NCBI RefSeq assembly: GCF_014805625.2
Contig: NW_023998415.1
Span: 24,968,727-25,032,726 of the forward strand
Length of the DNA stretch: 64,000 nt
Direction of reading: 5' to 3'
Source of the DNA: Glossina fuscipes
Taxonomy: Eukaryota; Arthropoda; Insecta; Diptera; Glossinidae
The notes below the pieces were generated by a model. That model saw only the letters and a program-made list of their open reading frames with translations. It did no database searches and had not been told where the DNA came from. Made by a program: the position numbers and the translations under genes. Position 1 is the stretch's first letter. Each line of letters begins with the position of its first letter. Shown here piece after piece: positions 37,126 to 50,800 of the stretch.

Positions 37126-40100
37126 TTAATTATCGTTACATTTGCGGTGATTAACATTTTTGCTTAGTTGGGATGCTTCAACCATTGTAGTCGGCAAAGT
37201 TTTATTAGCCGTCTCCGGAAAAAGAAGCGTCAAACATCCGCTTACTAAAGCAAACGATGCGAACAAAATTTGCGGTGAAAATTCATAATAGTTAACCTTG
37301 ACGAATACATAATAAGCTTTAAAATGAATTATTTATCACGGCATGCATTCGTGTATATACTTTACCAATAACGGAGTTTGAGGGGCCAGCATTGAGCCGA
37401 AGCGTCCAATCATTGAGCACAAAGATAATAAACTGTTCCGCACTTTGGTGGGAAAGATCTCCGAAGTGAAAAATTATAAAATTTGAAAACTGCATGTAAT
37501 AGCAAATTTTCCAATTAGAAATAAAGCCAACTCTACACCCTGACCATCTAGAAATGTATTAAAAATGCTTTTAAACAAATCAAACTATACGCGCTTCACA
37601 CTGAACCTTAGATATCCATCACTTAGATGTACGTTATTTATGGCAATTCTTAGATCTAAACATGACCAACAAGGATTACATATACATAAGGTTTTCTTTT
37701 CCCAGCTACAAGACATTTTCCCACGTCTCGTTGCAGTTCGTCCCATTTTTCTCGAAAATAAAAACAAAAAAAAATAAAAATTCGATGACGTCCGCGACAG
37801 TCAGTCAATATGCTTGGAAAAAGTTGAACTCTTTTGCATAAGAAACGTCGAGATCTGATGACGCATGCTGGCGAATTCGAATCACATTCAAAATTCTCGC
37901 ATACAATCAGAATATATTTTTTCATTTTTTTTTCATACAGCGTTAGCATGCAATGAATGTAATGGAATGTCGCTGTAGCATACGCTTAAACTGAATGAAG
38001 ACGTCAAGAGATATTAGAAACGTATGTATGTCACATAGGCACAATTCACTCTCAAAACTAGTAATAACGCTGTAGTGGGACACGCTAAATGCAGTGATAC
38101 ATAATAAACGCCTGCACTGAAAGTGGTCGGAACAGTCGGCCGATCCGAAGCATTTTCGATAGCGTTCGCCTTTGGGCCTGTAGGTTGAATGCAAGAAAAC
38201 AAGCCGGACGGATGGACGGATGGATGGATGGACAGACAGACTTGGATCGATTCTAAATCGATAGAAGGTGGATCTGCCTTACATCCTTCTGGATGCTGCA
38301 TGCGTCCGCACAGGTGGTGTAGAGTATAGAAATCAAATCACTATAAGATGTTACTTAAGTATTTACAAAAATACACTATATATATATACATATAAAAAGG
38401 TGAAATAGCTTGTAACGACCGGGATGCTCCTTGACATGGAGAATATGCCCAAGTCGTTTTCTTTTGAATATATTGTAACAACGGACTAACTCTATACGAA
38501 ATTTCAATTGCACCTAAACACAAAACTCCGTCCAAATATATATTAACTTAAGAGACAGCGACGATCAAGAAATTTTGTACTTTGCTGCATTATCGTGATA
38601 TGATCTGATCGTAACTAATCCAATAGTATTGATAAGCAATAGGAGGATTAAACTTATTTTGTAGTATCCGATGAGGGATAAAAAGGTTCAGTGAAAATAG
38701 CTTGACAGTATCATTACAAAATACATACATTTGGCGAAAAATATTGTCGCTGCCATACATAAGGCACACGTTAGCATTGAAGCGAACAATGATACTCGTC
38801 GTCCCAGGGTATCCATGATAAAGAGTGGCAATATAAGACCAGGAATTTGTATTAAGCCGTTCCATATGAAATTGTTATACTTGTTGCCTCCTAAATTAAC
38901 GGAAGTCAAGCTTAAGCCCAATGCTATTAGTGTATGCGTGAACCAACATAATGAACAATTGGCTATACGCCAAAAAAAAACTTTGATAGCATCTTTAATT
39001 GGGTAAATCTCCTCAGCGTTATCTTCCAGTTTCTGTTTGTTCGATTCCATTAGGTTGACAAGATTTAATTCAGGTATAAATTTGCCATTAACACGTGCGG
39101 CTTCTGTCAACACTGCAACGGCTTTGCCTTCTTTGCCTTGGCTCAGCAGCCAACGGATACTCTCCGGTAAAAGTGTTAGTAGAAATATATGTAAGATAGC
39201 CGGTGCGTACAGAACGCGTAAAAGTATTCGCCAATTGTGAAATTGTTTCGCGAATACGCCCAGCAGAACTTCACCTAATGGATAGAACATGGTAATAATT
39301 GTGGCAGCTGCAACACGCCGTTTCGGCCCCACCAACTCAATAGCCAAAAGAAATGCGGTTGGGTAGAGGGTACTACCTACAATCATGTCGAACGTTTCGA
39401 ACGTGAGAAACATGCCATAGTTCGTTGCGAACGATTTAATTAAGCCCATAATTGAACTTAAAAAGCCTCCAATAGCCAGCATTGTTCGACGACCAAATCT
39501 GTAAAGTCAAAGGCAACAAATATGCTTGTTAAAGGTGATATGTATCATAGTATATTTGTATTAAATCTTTTTGATCAACATGAGAATTGTATACGACTGA
39601 TAACGACCTATTGACAAGAAATTTGCTGATGAGTCGCAAATTATCAAAAAACAAATGAAAATTTTACATTAAACATCCTACGTCACTTACGTCACAAAAG
39701 CTTACTTTCTTCAACAGAACCCTTACGCACAAATTTATTACCGTAATTTCATATGTCGAATCACTAGTCCAAGTCCATTTTCACCATAGAACATTAAAAG
39801 TTGCTCTTCATTCTGATGCTAACTTTTAATTTTTCAAAAATCTTCATACCCCACATAGTTTTCATACAAGAACAAGGCACAGACGTCAGACAACAGACGG
39901 ACAAATATTAAAATTGAAATAATTCAAAAAATTATTGTAAATCGATCGATATAATAGAAGTTGGAACTGCCTCAAGTCCCTCTAGTTATTAAACACATAA
40001 GAAAAAATTTAGTTTAGTCTTATTGCAAGCGATATAAGGCAATAAAAGCTTGTTGTTTTTTCATATCTCTCATGCGATCAGATGCGATTTTTAGCGATAG

Positions 40101-43100
40101 AATAAAGGTTTATGTATTTGATGATATAATTTGTTGGCATTGATTTCGCGCAATCCTTGTTTCAGACCCCAATATCAATGAATGTTACAACCGGAAGACT
40201 CTCTAATAGAAAGTGGTAAGCCAGATGAAACTGCAATTCGTTTATATTTACTTTAAGAACACGTTATTTTAAGCTAAAAGTTAACTAACTCGGTGACGAC
40301 TAGAAGTAAAGTCATTTTATTTCTTTTTTAAACGAAATTTTTTAACACAAAATTTGAAAGGATTTTTTTAATATTCTTTATTGTACTATTCAGTCGCTTT
40401 TTTAGGTCTAGAACCAATCTATTATTTTCCTGTTCAGCCAATATCTTTTTTACACAAATTTTTGGGAACGTATCGTATCATGAAGAAAGAGAGTTAGGTG
40501 TAGTTTATTAATTGCTAGTTAGATTATTATGACAGAAATGTTACACACTGTGATTTTTGCCTCCTGTGAACGAAACATTAAATTATTTTTTAGCAAATAT
40601 GTACTGTGAGGAGTGAAAGTCGTCTCCCGTTTTGACCTCATATATCCTCTGTCTTGCTGGGGGAGGATTAGGCTAAGCTAGTAATAAGTTGATTATTGAG
40701 GTATTTCTGCTTGAGGTACGGTAAGGTTGGCAAAGGACAACTTTCAACGAAATACGATTCAGGTGACTTCCGTCATCGTCCGAGTCGAGGGACCGACTAT
40801 TTCTGTCTTTGTCTTTTTTGCCTTCTTCTAAAATAAATTTTCTCTACAATCATCCAAATGATAATGTGGAACAAGTAAAGACTTTTAGAGCGAAAACGAC
40901 GCTCAAAAGAGATAAGCGGTAGGTGATCTATGGTTATTTGAAGAATTAAATTTATTAAAGCGATTTAGGAAATGGGCGAATTGCCCATCCATCGCTCTTA
41001 TCGTTTAATATTTTTTATTTTTACGTGCAAAGAATTCTTATAGAGTTTTGTTATTTCATTTTACCAATCAGATGATTCGTGTTATCAGCTGTTTTCTTTT
41101 ATTCATTCCACCCGTTCGTAGCTAACTAGAAGAAGTTGTATGGTAACATTAAAGCGCCAGTTAAAGTCTAACTGGATGTTCTGAAATACTTTTGATATAA
41201 ACTCCAACTTAAATATTTATTGAAAACCGCACACTGGATGCAGTAAACAAATATATATATATATATTTATATATGAAACGTTTTTTGTTTTTACTTACTT
41301 GTCGGCCAATAAACCACCCAATGGAATGCCAATAAATTGCCCGATATTATTAAATGTCCCGGCCATAGTTAGTTTCCATTCGTTAGAACAAAGGAAATTG
41401 AACTGCAAATGTATAAGATTTCTCTTTTGAATATAAGCAGTCAGCCGCAGGATGAAAGAGATATATATGCTTAAATATTTATAAGTTAACTGGATTCACC
41501 TCGTTAGCAATTGTGTACTCTAGGTCTCGAAACTTGTAATCGTAACAATTCTCCAGCTGTGAACTGTTAAAGTTCTCCGCAGAACATTTCAGCTGCGTAT
41601 CGGAGCTATGAATAATAGCGTAGCGATGACATTGATCGAAATTGGAATTAATAGATGGTATTGTGAAATTCAACCACGGCTCCCAATATTCACTTCTGGC
41701 GCTATCGCATAATGTTACATTGCATCTGTATATATGTTGCATATAAATTTGGATATGAAAATAATTATTTCACATGTATTGCTACTTCCAACCAACGACA
41801 AAACAGTTGCTGCTACAGTCCATAGATGTGTTGACTTTAATATTTGAAAGCTTAGACTTGAGAAAAATCATATTCACCCTAAAACTAAGCTTTAAACAAA
41901 AGTGAAATCTCATCTGTACGATGTCGTTCATCATTGATTTTCCTCTCATAGGATATTATTTGACTTATATTGAATGAGTTCTTTTGTGGGTTGCTTTATA
42001 TTAACCTGCGGTTTCATTTCTAACATTTTGATAGAACTCTTCTAAAATGACTAACAGACAGATCGGTTTGAAACGGACCTGGGTCTCTTAGAGGTGTTTT
42101 CAATCAAAAATTAAATTGCAAGTTAGAAAACTCTAACTTCCAGTTAACACTAAAACTAATATTTAAATTTTTGCTGTAAAATTTCTTTCAATTAACCTTG
42201 AACTGACGGAACAAGTCCAAGGCAACAGCAAATAGACGAAGAAAAATTGTGAATAAAAATTCACAAACGGCAAAAACGTCAATCTCAGTATGTGATCATA
42301 TTCAGTCACAATAACTTTTAGTTAAGATTAAGATTTAGTTAAAAGATCCGTTTGCTAATAAACTTTCAATTTAAGAGATTTGATTGAGTTTTTAAATTGA
42401 AATTAACTTATTGAAGACGGCCTTTAGTGGGATTTTTATGATTCTTCAAATTTTTAGACTTTCCAAATTTTGTACTCCTAGAAAGCCCTACTCATGCGAA
42501 CGGATATTCATCAGATGTGCTTATCTTATTCCATACTTAATATTGATTTTTCAAAGGTGTTGTGATTTAGTTATAAGAAAATTTCAAAACGTTGCAAATA
42601 GAATAAAGCAGAAATAATCTCAAAGTTTGGGTTACCGTGTTTTTCGGTCTATAAAACGCACATCAAATTTGTGAGATGATTTTTAAAAAAATATATTTTA
42701 ATATTACTTTTGGAAAAAAATTTTAATTTATTGTTAACCTAACTTGTACTGACAGTATTCAGTTCATCTTCACTCTCGTCTTGTTAATGTCATCGTTCGT
42801 ATGACTTGCATCTGAATTGTTGTTGGCGTATCACACGTATCCCAAATTAAAAGACGATTTATTAAAAAAATATTTTAATGTTACCTTCGCGCCATAGGAT
42901 GTACCCAAAATTTGAGTTCATTTGCGTGCTATGTAAAAAGGTGGGTCTTATAGTCCAAAAAATACGGCAATTTTCAAAACATATCAATCCCTTGCAAAAT
43001 TGCTGTCAATTATTTAATGGAGGAAAAGTTGCTTCATACAAACAAGCTTTCATATAACAAAGAAAATTGCAACAGTTTCATCGCTGACTGTTATAAGCAT

Positions 43101-43321
43101 ATTTACAAACGCATGTACCTATAAACGACGGAACTTGCTGTAAAAACATAAGAAATAGATTGAAAAGCGTTGAAAATCATGGGGAAGCAAAGTAATACAT
43201 AGTTGAACAACTGAAAACGTCCAAATTCTCCAATACGAACGAGTATAGCATCCAAACTGCTCTCGTTAGCGATCTCTTTATCCCGTACCTCGGACTCTTC
43301 ATTAAGTTCGGTATCAATCAT
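37126..43321 (-). CDS. SLC22-family organic cation transporter (carcinine-transporter/Orct-like), with an in-frame TAA
   Basis: A major facilitator transporter with about 12 membrane spans. Coding exons on the minus strand: 43321-43119, 41725-41500, 41402-41299, 39498-38729, 37547-37366, 37296-37126. All joints are GT-AG and in frame, giving 552 codon positions including the final TAA. The N-terminus has the GEFGRFQLFNYVLLCFPMIF motif typical of insect Orct/CarT proteins. A Cys-rich, Asn-glycosylatable outer loop lies at about 68-150. The MFS loop GGLLADKFGRRT is at about 172-183, ELVGPKRR and PESIRWLL lie in exon 4, and FTSEIFPTKVRNSL is in exon 5. Codon 459 (37474-37476) is TAA, where relatives have Tyr before FFTSE. 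The remaining 92 codons up to the normal stop are otherwise intact and well conserved. It may therefore be a recent null allele, an assembly error or a young pseudogene. Its substrate cannot be told from sequence. The gene lies head to tail upstream of Chs2. Confidence 0.85.
38160..38335 (+). repeat. Short family A-like repeat remnant
   Basis: A (GGAT/GGAC)n run, GGACGGATGGATGG, then ACAGACAGACTTGGATCGATT, ATCGATAGAAGG and CATCCTTCTGGATG. The order follows the family A end in degraded form. It lies in intron 4 of the SLC22 gene. Confidence 0.5.
39840..40010 (+). repeat. Short family A-like repeat remnant
   Basis: ACAAGAACAAGGCACAGACG, ACAACAGACGGAC, then AAATCGATCGATATAATAGA and CTGCCTCAAGTCCCTCT. 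This is a decayed match to the family A end, in intron 3 of the SLC22 gene. Confidence 0.4.
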
Positions 43322-43689
43322 TCTTCGTCTTTAATGAAAATGAAGGATTCGTTTACCTATGCGGCAGACAGAATAGAAAATCGAAACAGCTGAAGAAAAA
43401 GAAAAATATTCATAGAAAAACTTTCAAATTAAAATGCAGAAATTTCGCAGTTATGTTGAATTCTATAAGCTGTCATACTTCCTAACTTTTGTATACCTTT
43501 CTGAAAGTATTGTTACACTCTCTTAAGTTTAATAAGCAAAAATTGTGAATCCCGACAATACTCTCATACATTCGGAAAACAACAATAATTAAATGATATT
43601 GAATGTTTCACTTTCTCCCTCTGGTTGCGTTTCCAAAAATTCTGACCATAATAGTTCGTCATTTTTATACACTACATCTCCTGTACTAA

Positions 43690-44240
43690 AGGTGTATTAA
43701 ATTTGTATGAATGCATGCAATGTCTAGTCAACATTGAAAGGGTTTGAAGGACTTTTACTAGACTTCCGACTTCCTTCTAAATCATATTAAATGCGGCTGT
43801 GTGTCCGTCTGTCCGTCCGTTCGCTGCCTCTCAATGTATTCATGTATTCAAACTACAAGCCGCAATTTTGTGTTGAGCCAAGTTGAGCAGAGCTATTAGA
43901 AATAACTTGGATCATGCCACTTTTATCACCACTTTCCATATAACCTCCTATTTTAAAGAAATCGCTGTACGAAAAAAACAACGCATTTTAAATATTTCTC
44001 AATTAGGATCGTTGAAAACTAATATTTAATCGTACTAAATGAGTGCGAAAAATCTGAATCACTAAGATCAATTTTGACATTCTTACAAGAAAGAAGCCAT
44101 TCCCAGAATGTCTGATGCCTAGCAGTTTATGATAAAATTGGTACAAAAGCCCAAACTAACTGCTTGAAATAGTCGATTTTCACATAAGCGCAAGTTAGCG
44201 ATGAGTTTACAGTATCAAGACATAAAAGCCCCTCTTTTAA
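43690..44240 (+). repeat. Dispersed repeat (family E), copy 2
   Basis: Contains GTCCGTCTGTCCGTCCG, ACTACAAGCCGCAATTTT, GCCACTTTTATCACCACTTT and CCATATAAC, in the same order as the copy at 5540-6100. It is heavily mutated and has no coding frame. Confidence 0.55.
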
Positions 44241-45079
44241 TTTGAATATATTAAAACGAATAAATTCTCATTTACACACACATTACAGAAAACTTAAGCT
44301 TCAAAGCTTCTCTTGGTAAGAAAGCGTTTTATACTTTTTTTTTTCATTTCTACAAATGTAAACAATTGACACATGTACAGTATAAATAGTATTATTTTGC
44401 ACTTTTTATAACATCACTGTATGGAAGATTTGTACTTATTTTACCACTAAAGTGAAATATGTATTCCACTTCGCAAGAAAGATTTTCATTAATACATACA
44501 GTTGCTCTCCTCATCGCCATTGAATAATAAATAAATGATAAGGATTGTTAATGTCGAAAAATTTCGTATCTTTGATATAATAACGCACTCTGGCGGAAAT
44601 TTACCAACCAAACACCTGAATTGTAAGTAAGAACTCATGAAAAATACAACAGATACTAATACGTAAAAAAAAAGACTTTGCTGTGTGTAGTCAAGCCCAT
44701 GTCATGATATAAATTATTCTTCAACTTGTCTAAATGCATATGGAACTTTATTTTCCCTCGGCAGACGTGAAGAATCTATTTATTTATAAAATAAAATCTT
44801 CCATACCTTATACAATGAAACTACGCGAGAAATCTTTTTCAATCAACTATTTTCGCACGACTAAAAATTATTAGAAGTTTTAATGAAAGCCGGCATTAAT
44901 CAACCATTTGAAGCATAAACCGGTCTGTAGATAACCTACCTATTATTATTGCATCATATTTTGTAATCTCTCCCAAGAAATCGATCGAAAATTAAACATG
45001 CGAATTTTAATAGACATAAACGTTATTTAAACGTTCCGAAATTAGCCCGCAAATATGCTCTCAAGTATTATAAAACAAG

Positions 45080-45700
45080 TAAGAAAGTTATATTCGACGG
45101 GGGCGGAAACATTCTTCCAAGCTCTTTTATTTGACACCCTTATTGCTAGTGTTATTAAAAAAGATTAATCGTGGTGTCTACAATATTCGTTTTGAAATTA
45201 GCCCATTTTTAGGCATTTGAGAAATGTACAAAATAGTTTTAAACATTCTCTCTTTTTTGTCTTGTGATAAATAAGCATATAATGTCAAAAAATTAAAAAA
45301 AAAAATTAAATTTAGTTTTTAGTAGCTTTGTGTGGGCATGGCCGAGTGATTACAGAACGAGCAAAATTCCAAAAATTTTTATTAAAAAACCTAAGTTGTG
45401 TTTAATTTACGCTCAATTACGCGCTTTTGCTCTGACCAATTTTTCGTCCATTTTCAATACCAACGTGCGTGCAGAAACTTTCGTTTTCACTTCACTTTCA
45501 AATTTGAAGTGGACATCTTTAATAACACACATCGCATAGACGACCAGACGACCCGACGGACGGACGTGGCTAAATCAACGCAGAATTTCACGCTGATCAA
45601 GAATATATATACTTTATAGGGTGTCTGAAGCTTCGTTTTGTTTGTTACATATATTTTGGAACAAAATGAGTATACCCCGATCTTAGAGTGGCGGATATAA
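45080..45700 (+). repeat. Dispersed repeat (family C), copy 2
   Basis: This aligns with 15930-16640 over its whole length and in the same orientation. It shares CTTTGTGTGGGCATGGCCGA, a form of AATACCAACGTGCGTGCAG, GACGGACGGACGTGGCTAAA, TTCACGCTGATCAAGAATAT and GGGTGTCTGAAGCTTCGTTT. It finishes with AAATGAGTATACCCCGA, a typical terminal phrase of these elements. Confidence 0.75.
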
Positions 45701-47382
45701 CAAAATTTGTATAAACAAAATTTAATTGACACTGATGCTTTTTTTACTTCTCTTTTTTCTGCTTCTTTTTGTTTACTTTCTTGTCTATGTTTTCTTCTTT
45801 ACTTTAATAGATTTTTTGGAGGTTTTTTAACAGATTGGCTGTGTTAACGAAAGTGGCCACTCTGTTATGACCGTTTTAACAGACAATGGCCGCTTCAATA
45901 GAAAATGGCCCATCTGTAGATCACGGGAAACCGTGTAGCCACAAGTCAAGGACTTAAAGCTCAAACTTATATTCAGTAAAAAGTATCTATAGAGATATAG
46001 GAAATGCCAAAATCTTTTCTTATGTAAATCTAGTAAATTATTTATTTTATTCTACCACTAAAAGCACAAATCGACAAATAAAAATCTAGCTCTAGGAGAA
46101 ATTGTTTACTTTTGCGCGGGGAAAAAAAACCGAAAGGGGTACTGACGCACGTTTACAAGTCGATATTTTAGTCGATAATTTTTAAGCAAAATATGCCTCG
46201 CTCCAATGCGCCAATCACTACAAAAATGAATCAGTTTTACAAAAAAAAATCAAAGCGATATATAGCCTTGCTAGAGTGTTAAATATAGACCATAGGAGTT
46301 TTACTTTACTTGCGTAAGTCTGCATGCATAAAGAAGCTCAACGTTTAATTGCATTCATGTATCAATTGCTGCTGAGTCATTATTCTCCGTTGTCCATTTA
46401 ACCAATTTTGTCCTTTAGGATGTGTAAAAATGAAGAAAAACGTATAAAAGATTCAGTGATAATAAAAAGCTGGTAAACTAAGCTCTTTCGACTTCCAAGA
46501 CCGCCATATTGAAAATCGTAAGCATTTCGCTAGCTTCAATTTGTCTGACGGACTGCGTTTCTTAATTGATCTATAATGTCCCTGTGACATGTATAAGGAA
46601 AAACTTCACCTATATATATATATATATGGTTTTAGTGACAAGAAGACTGAGATTCCTTCTAGGCTTGATGGTTTCTGGAAATATCGTCCTTCGGAAAATA
46701 TCTTCTTTTGGGTAGTTAAACAAAGTTCCGCACGTGCTATATGTATACTAACGATTATTAGAGTCTGGTCAAGTGTTCGCATTCTTCTTATTCATTGTAG
46801 AGCAAATCTTTTTGATATGATGTGAAGTACTCGTGGTTGATAATTGTAACCACAGTCTCTCTGATACGGATATGAAATGACGTAAAGGAAACGAAAGCGA
46901 TCAGATGATCTTATCTATTTGCTTCACAGTTGCCAGAAAGATTACAATGTCCTGACCTAAATTAATCACAAATATAATATATCTGAGATACATTGTTATG
47001 ACCTGACCAAGCTCTTTCGACTGATACAACTATTCGTCTATTGATATGAACTTTAATTAAGAACTCCATTTCAGTTAAATAAATAAATAAATTCACTACA
47101 TTATTAAAAATTTTAAATATCACTTTATAAATATTATAAATAATTTGTTTTTCTTTTTTGTTTGTTTTGTAAATCAACATAATCAGCCATAGTGTAGAAG
47201 AAAGTCGTTTCTCCTGCTGCATTCGTTCGTAAGAAGTCACTTGGTTCTTTATCTACGCTGCTTATAATACTATTGTATGCAGAGGTTCATTGCATAATAA
47301 ATAATCATTAAAATAAATCAATCAAAAATAAAATTTGAATATATATATGTATATAATATAAAATAATACGAGAAAAAATGAA

Positions 47383-47420
47383 TAAATAATAATAAATAAA
47401 TAAAAATAAATAAATAAAAT
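47383..47420. repeat. (AAAT)n low-complexity tract
   Basis: A run of AATAAATAAATAAA-type sequence on the plus strand, about 480 bases beyond the HPS3 stop. Confidence 0.8.
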
Positions 47421-47898
47421 GTTTTTGCTAAAGTATTGCTTAATTGCTATGGTCGTAGAGTTACGCATTGTTAGAAATTAAATAAAATTTGTGCGTGTAC
47501 ACATAATCCATACATATATATATATATATATAAAATCCATAATTATAAAATTACCTTAAACATATTGACTAAAAATATATTTCGAATTTTTCAAACATAT
47601 CAACAATTTCTGAAGAGACTGTAAATGCGTATTTTTCTCAATATAAATAAAAATCTGTCAGATTCTTCTCTATATATACTAAATGGTATTTACTACTATT
47701 AATTTTAATCCATCTGTATTATGTTGTGTAAATTTGATCTATATACTATTAGAATCGAAAGTTAAAAATGTTTTTTTTTTTTTTTGTTTTTTTTTTCAAA
47801 CACTTTGTTTAACGTTGTATACTTATTGTAGAGAGTAAAAGAAGAGCATTTACCGACTTTGGTGTGGCAAAATGAGATCTTTAACAGACGGAAATCAT

Positions 47899-50800
47899 CT
47901 AAAGGTTATACATGGGATTGCTGGTAGCATCAAATAGTTGTTTACCCGTTGACTCTATCATTGATCGTAATGCAATGCTGCGTTGTTTGGCAACAGCTTT
48001 CCTTAAAGTCATCTCAAAAACATTATCTTCATCCACATTATCCATGGGCACATGATCACGCTCTATTGTGGTTAAGAAAGGATCCTGACTTACTTCACAA
48101 GCTAAGCCGCCACCGTCCTCACCCATAGTCGTCGTCTTACACTCAGAAGCAAACTCTTTACTCCATAAATTCTTATGACGACTTTGCAGCACATCGGGAG
48201 GAAAGCATTGTAGTAGTTCTTCGAATGACAAATCGGCCGCCAAATTGTTAAGAATTTCTTTAAATAAAAGTTCATCTTTCAAAATGTTGTATAAATTTTT
48301 GTTAAAATACACACACATTACCTGTTATGTGAGTTTTCCAATTTGGTAGCATATCTTTTTTGTTCATTAGCTTTTTCAACAACGACTCCCATTGTTTCGG
48401 ATTGAAGTTATTTGACTAAAATTTTAATTAATTATATACCGCTGATTATATTCCTCATATTATTATACCTTGCCATATTGCCACAAGTATTCCGGACAAA
48501 AGCTTAACATATAGTTTATAGCTAAATTTTTGGGTAATACTATTACCAAGAAACTATCGATACCGATCAGATTTGGCGTCTTCTGCACAAACGCAATGAA
48601 TTCCTCAACAATTTCCCGATCAATTTTCGTCGACGCCAATAGAGACTAAAATTGCGGGTATTATAGATAGATCTAACTGTATATGTGATCGTTTTGCCAC
48701 ATTACCTGAATTTTCAGAGTCAAAGTTAGTAATTCGTTGTGCCAGCCAACAAAATGTACATCCGTCTCGCCTTCATCCTTATTAGGGTAACTGAAATCGC
48801 CGCGTCTAAACGGCGGCAAACGATTCAGATATTGGGGGCGATCCAACAGGCATGGTATTGGTCGTATATACGATATCATGTGTTGCTCAAACGCATCGCC
48901 GTTCAACTTGTAATCGGGTATAAATGGCACAAAAACTAATTTCTGTTCTTCGGAACGACCGTTTATTAATTGCGATTTGCCAGCGTAATATAAGTGATTT
49001 GTCGATTGTAAATATTGCCGCTCCTGACGCAACTCTTGCAAATGGCGCATCATAAAACCGATGCACTCCAATCGTAAACTCATGAAATCTTCATGTAAAG
49101 ACTGTTGTTCGACATCGGCTGATTGTAGATCCGTGATAAGGTCGCTTAGTGCTTTTAAACGGCCCATATACATGCGAAAGAGAATTTTCAAACCTTTACA
49201 ATTGATTTCGCTAGCGTTGCTTGGTTCTTCTATTCCATTTAGAAGCGAAACATTTGAGTTACGTTTATACGGTGAATGTTGTTCCTGAAGTTGATCGTAG
49301 ACAATGCGATTGTAATGCGATGTCGCGCGACGATCCTCGGCGATGGATGAGCTAGCAGCGGAAACGCTTTCAGCATTTGAGTGGGCTATAGACTCGGTAT
49401 CCTGCTCGCTATTGGCTTTAGAAAAGCCACCTTCTTCGTAAGCGTCATCGATTTGCGGCGGCGAAGGGGAAGGAAGATCCTGATGCCCACACGAAGGATT
49501 TACATCAAAGAGGTCGTAATAATATACCTGAAAATGAATTATACGCAATAATTGTGCTTTTCATCGCTTTTTCTCTTTTTCCTCTTCTTTTTATCAATAT
49601 CACGCACCTGTAAAATATTAACAAAAACTTTTTGCGATGTCTGATAGCCCTTTTGGCCAATGTGCGAAGCTATAAAGTTCAAAAATAATTGCAGCAAACA
49701 TTCTAACGTGATGCTATGCTCTACGCATAACGCGTGGATAAAAACATCACTAATGGCTTCAATTAATTCTTGCTTTTCGGTGGCCAAGAGTATGGTTTCC
49801 GTAAAGTCAGAGAACGAAACAATTTCATTGAAGTGTGGGTACACACCCACACCAGACGAACTTCCCCGCTGACGATTGGTTCCGATAAAGTTGCGTCTTG
49901 TATCCTTCAATTGCGAGTGCGAGCATTTTGAATTGTCACCTCCATTGGATTTTGTGACTTTACCTCGTTTCTGCCTCTGATACAATGGCGTGCTATCATC
50001 GAAAAGAACATTTTTATGCTTAATTAACGCGATGGCCAAATCGTGCCTATTAGTCTTGCATACAACCTCTTGTGAGACTATATAGTTAGACATGCGACAA
50101 GCCGTAACGGCCAAGAGTAGATTCTCATCAGCATTTCTATAGGAATAAATTAAAATTGAAGACATAGTAAGTTAAATTTGCTTTTTCATAAACTGAATAC
50201 TACTTCTAATCATGTTCATAAGCGCATTATTAACCTTTAATTAATAAATCGGAACTTACAATGAATCTAGAAATTTCAAATAGTTAACAATTTCGCCGCT
50301 TATTGAATCGGCCACGACAAGGGAATCGAGCATCACTTGTGGTATATCCGCTGGGGAATATTTAATAAACAAATTAAGAAATTCCAGTGAAAGAGGCACC
50401 TGTGTATAGCCTTGTTTGATAACACGACTTGGCGTAAAAAATGGTTTAACGGATTGATTGAGAAACGAGGCCTTCAACCGATCCGTACCCAAATCAATTA
50501 GAAACAATTTTACGGTATAAATTAAGCCAGCCAACTGTTCACTATCCATTGAAGGATCATCGCCGGGTGTTAATGACTCGTGCTGTGATGGATGACCCAC
50601 ATCGCCGTCAGCGTCTGTATTGAGAAAATTCTGAATGTAATTTGTATAGATTTCTGGTAACTGTAGATTGCACATTTTATAAAATCCCGTGGCCTGCATG
50701 TGTACTTCCTTTTTTTTCGACCTTATGGAAAAGTCTGCCAATTTGCGGCAATTCTCCATAAATTTATTACGTAATTTTGCTTCACGGTTATCGTGAAAAT

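Larger units (their letters stand above)
43322..47898. other. Intergenic between HPS3 and the SLC22 gene
   Basis: About 4.6 kb with no supportable gene. It holds the family E copy at 43690-44240, the family C copy at 45080-45700, a (TA)n run at about 46612-46626, and an AATAAA/AAAT-rich stretch at about 47383-47420 on the plus strand. The frames at 45330-45732 belong to the repeat, and the frames at 46589-46825 and 46962-47240 have no known motif. Confidence 0.5.

Noticed and set aside
43640..44240. Possible extra exon of the SLC22 gene upstream of its ATG
   Set aside because: The region belongs to a dispersed repeat family and has no conserved frame.
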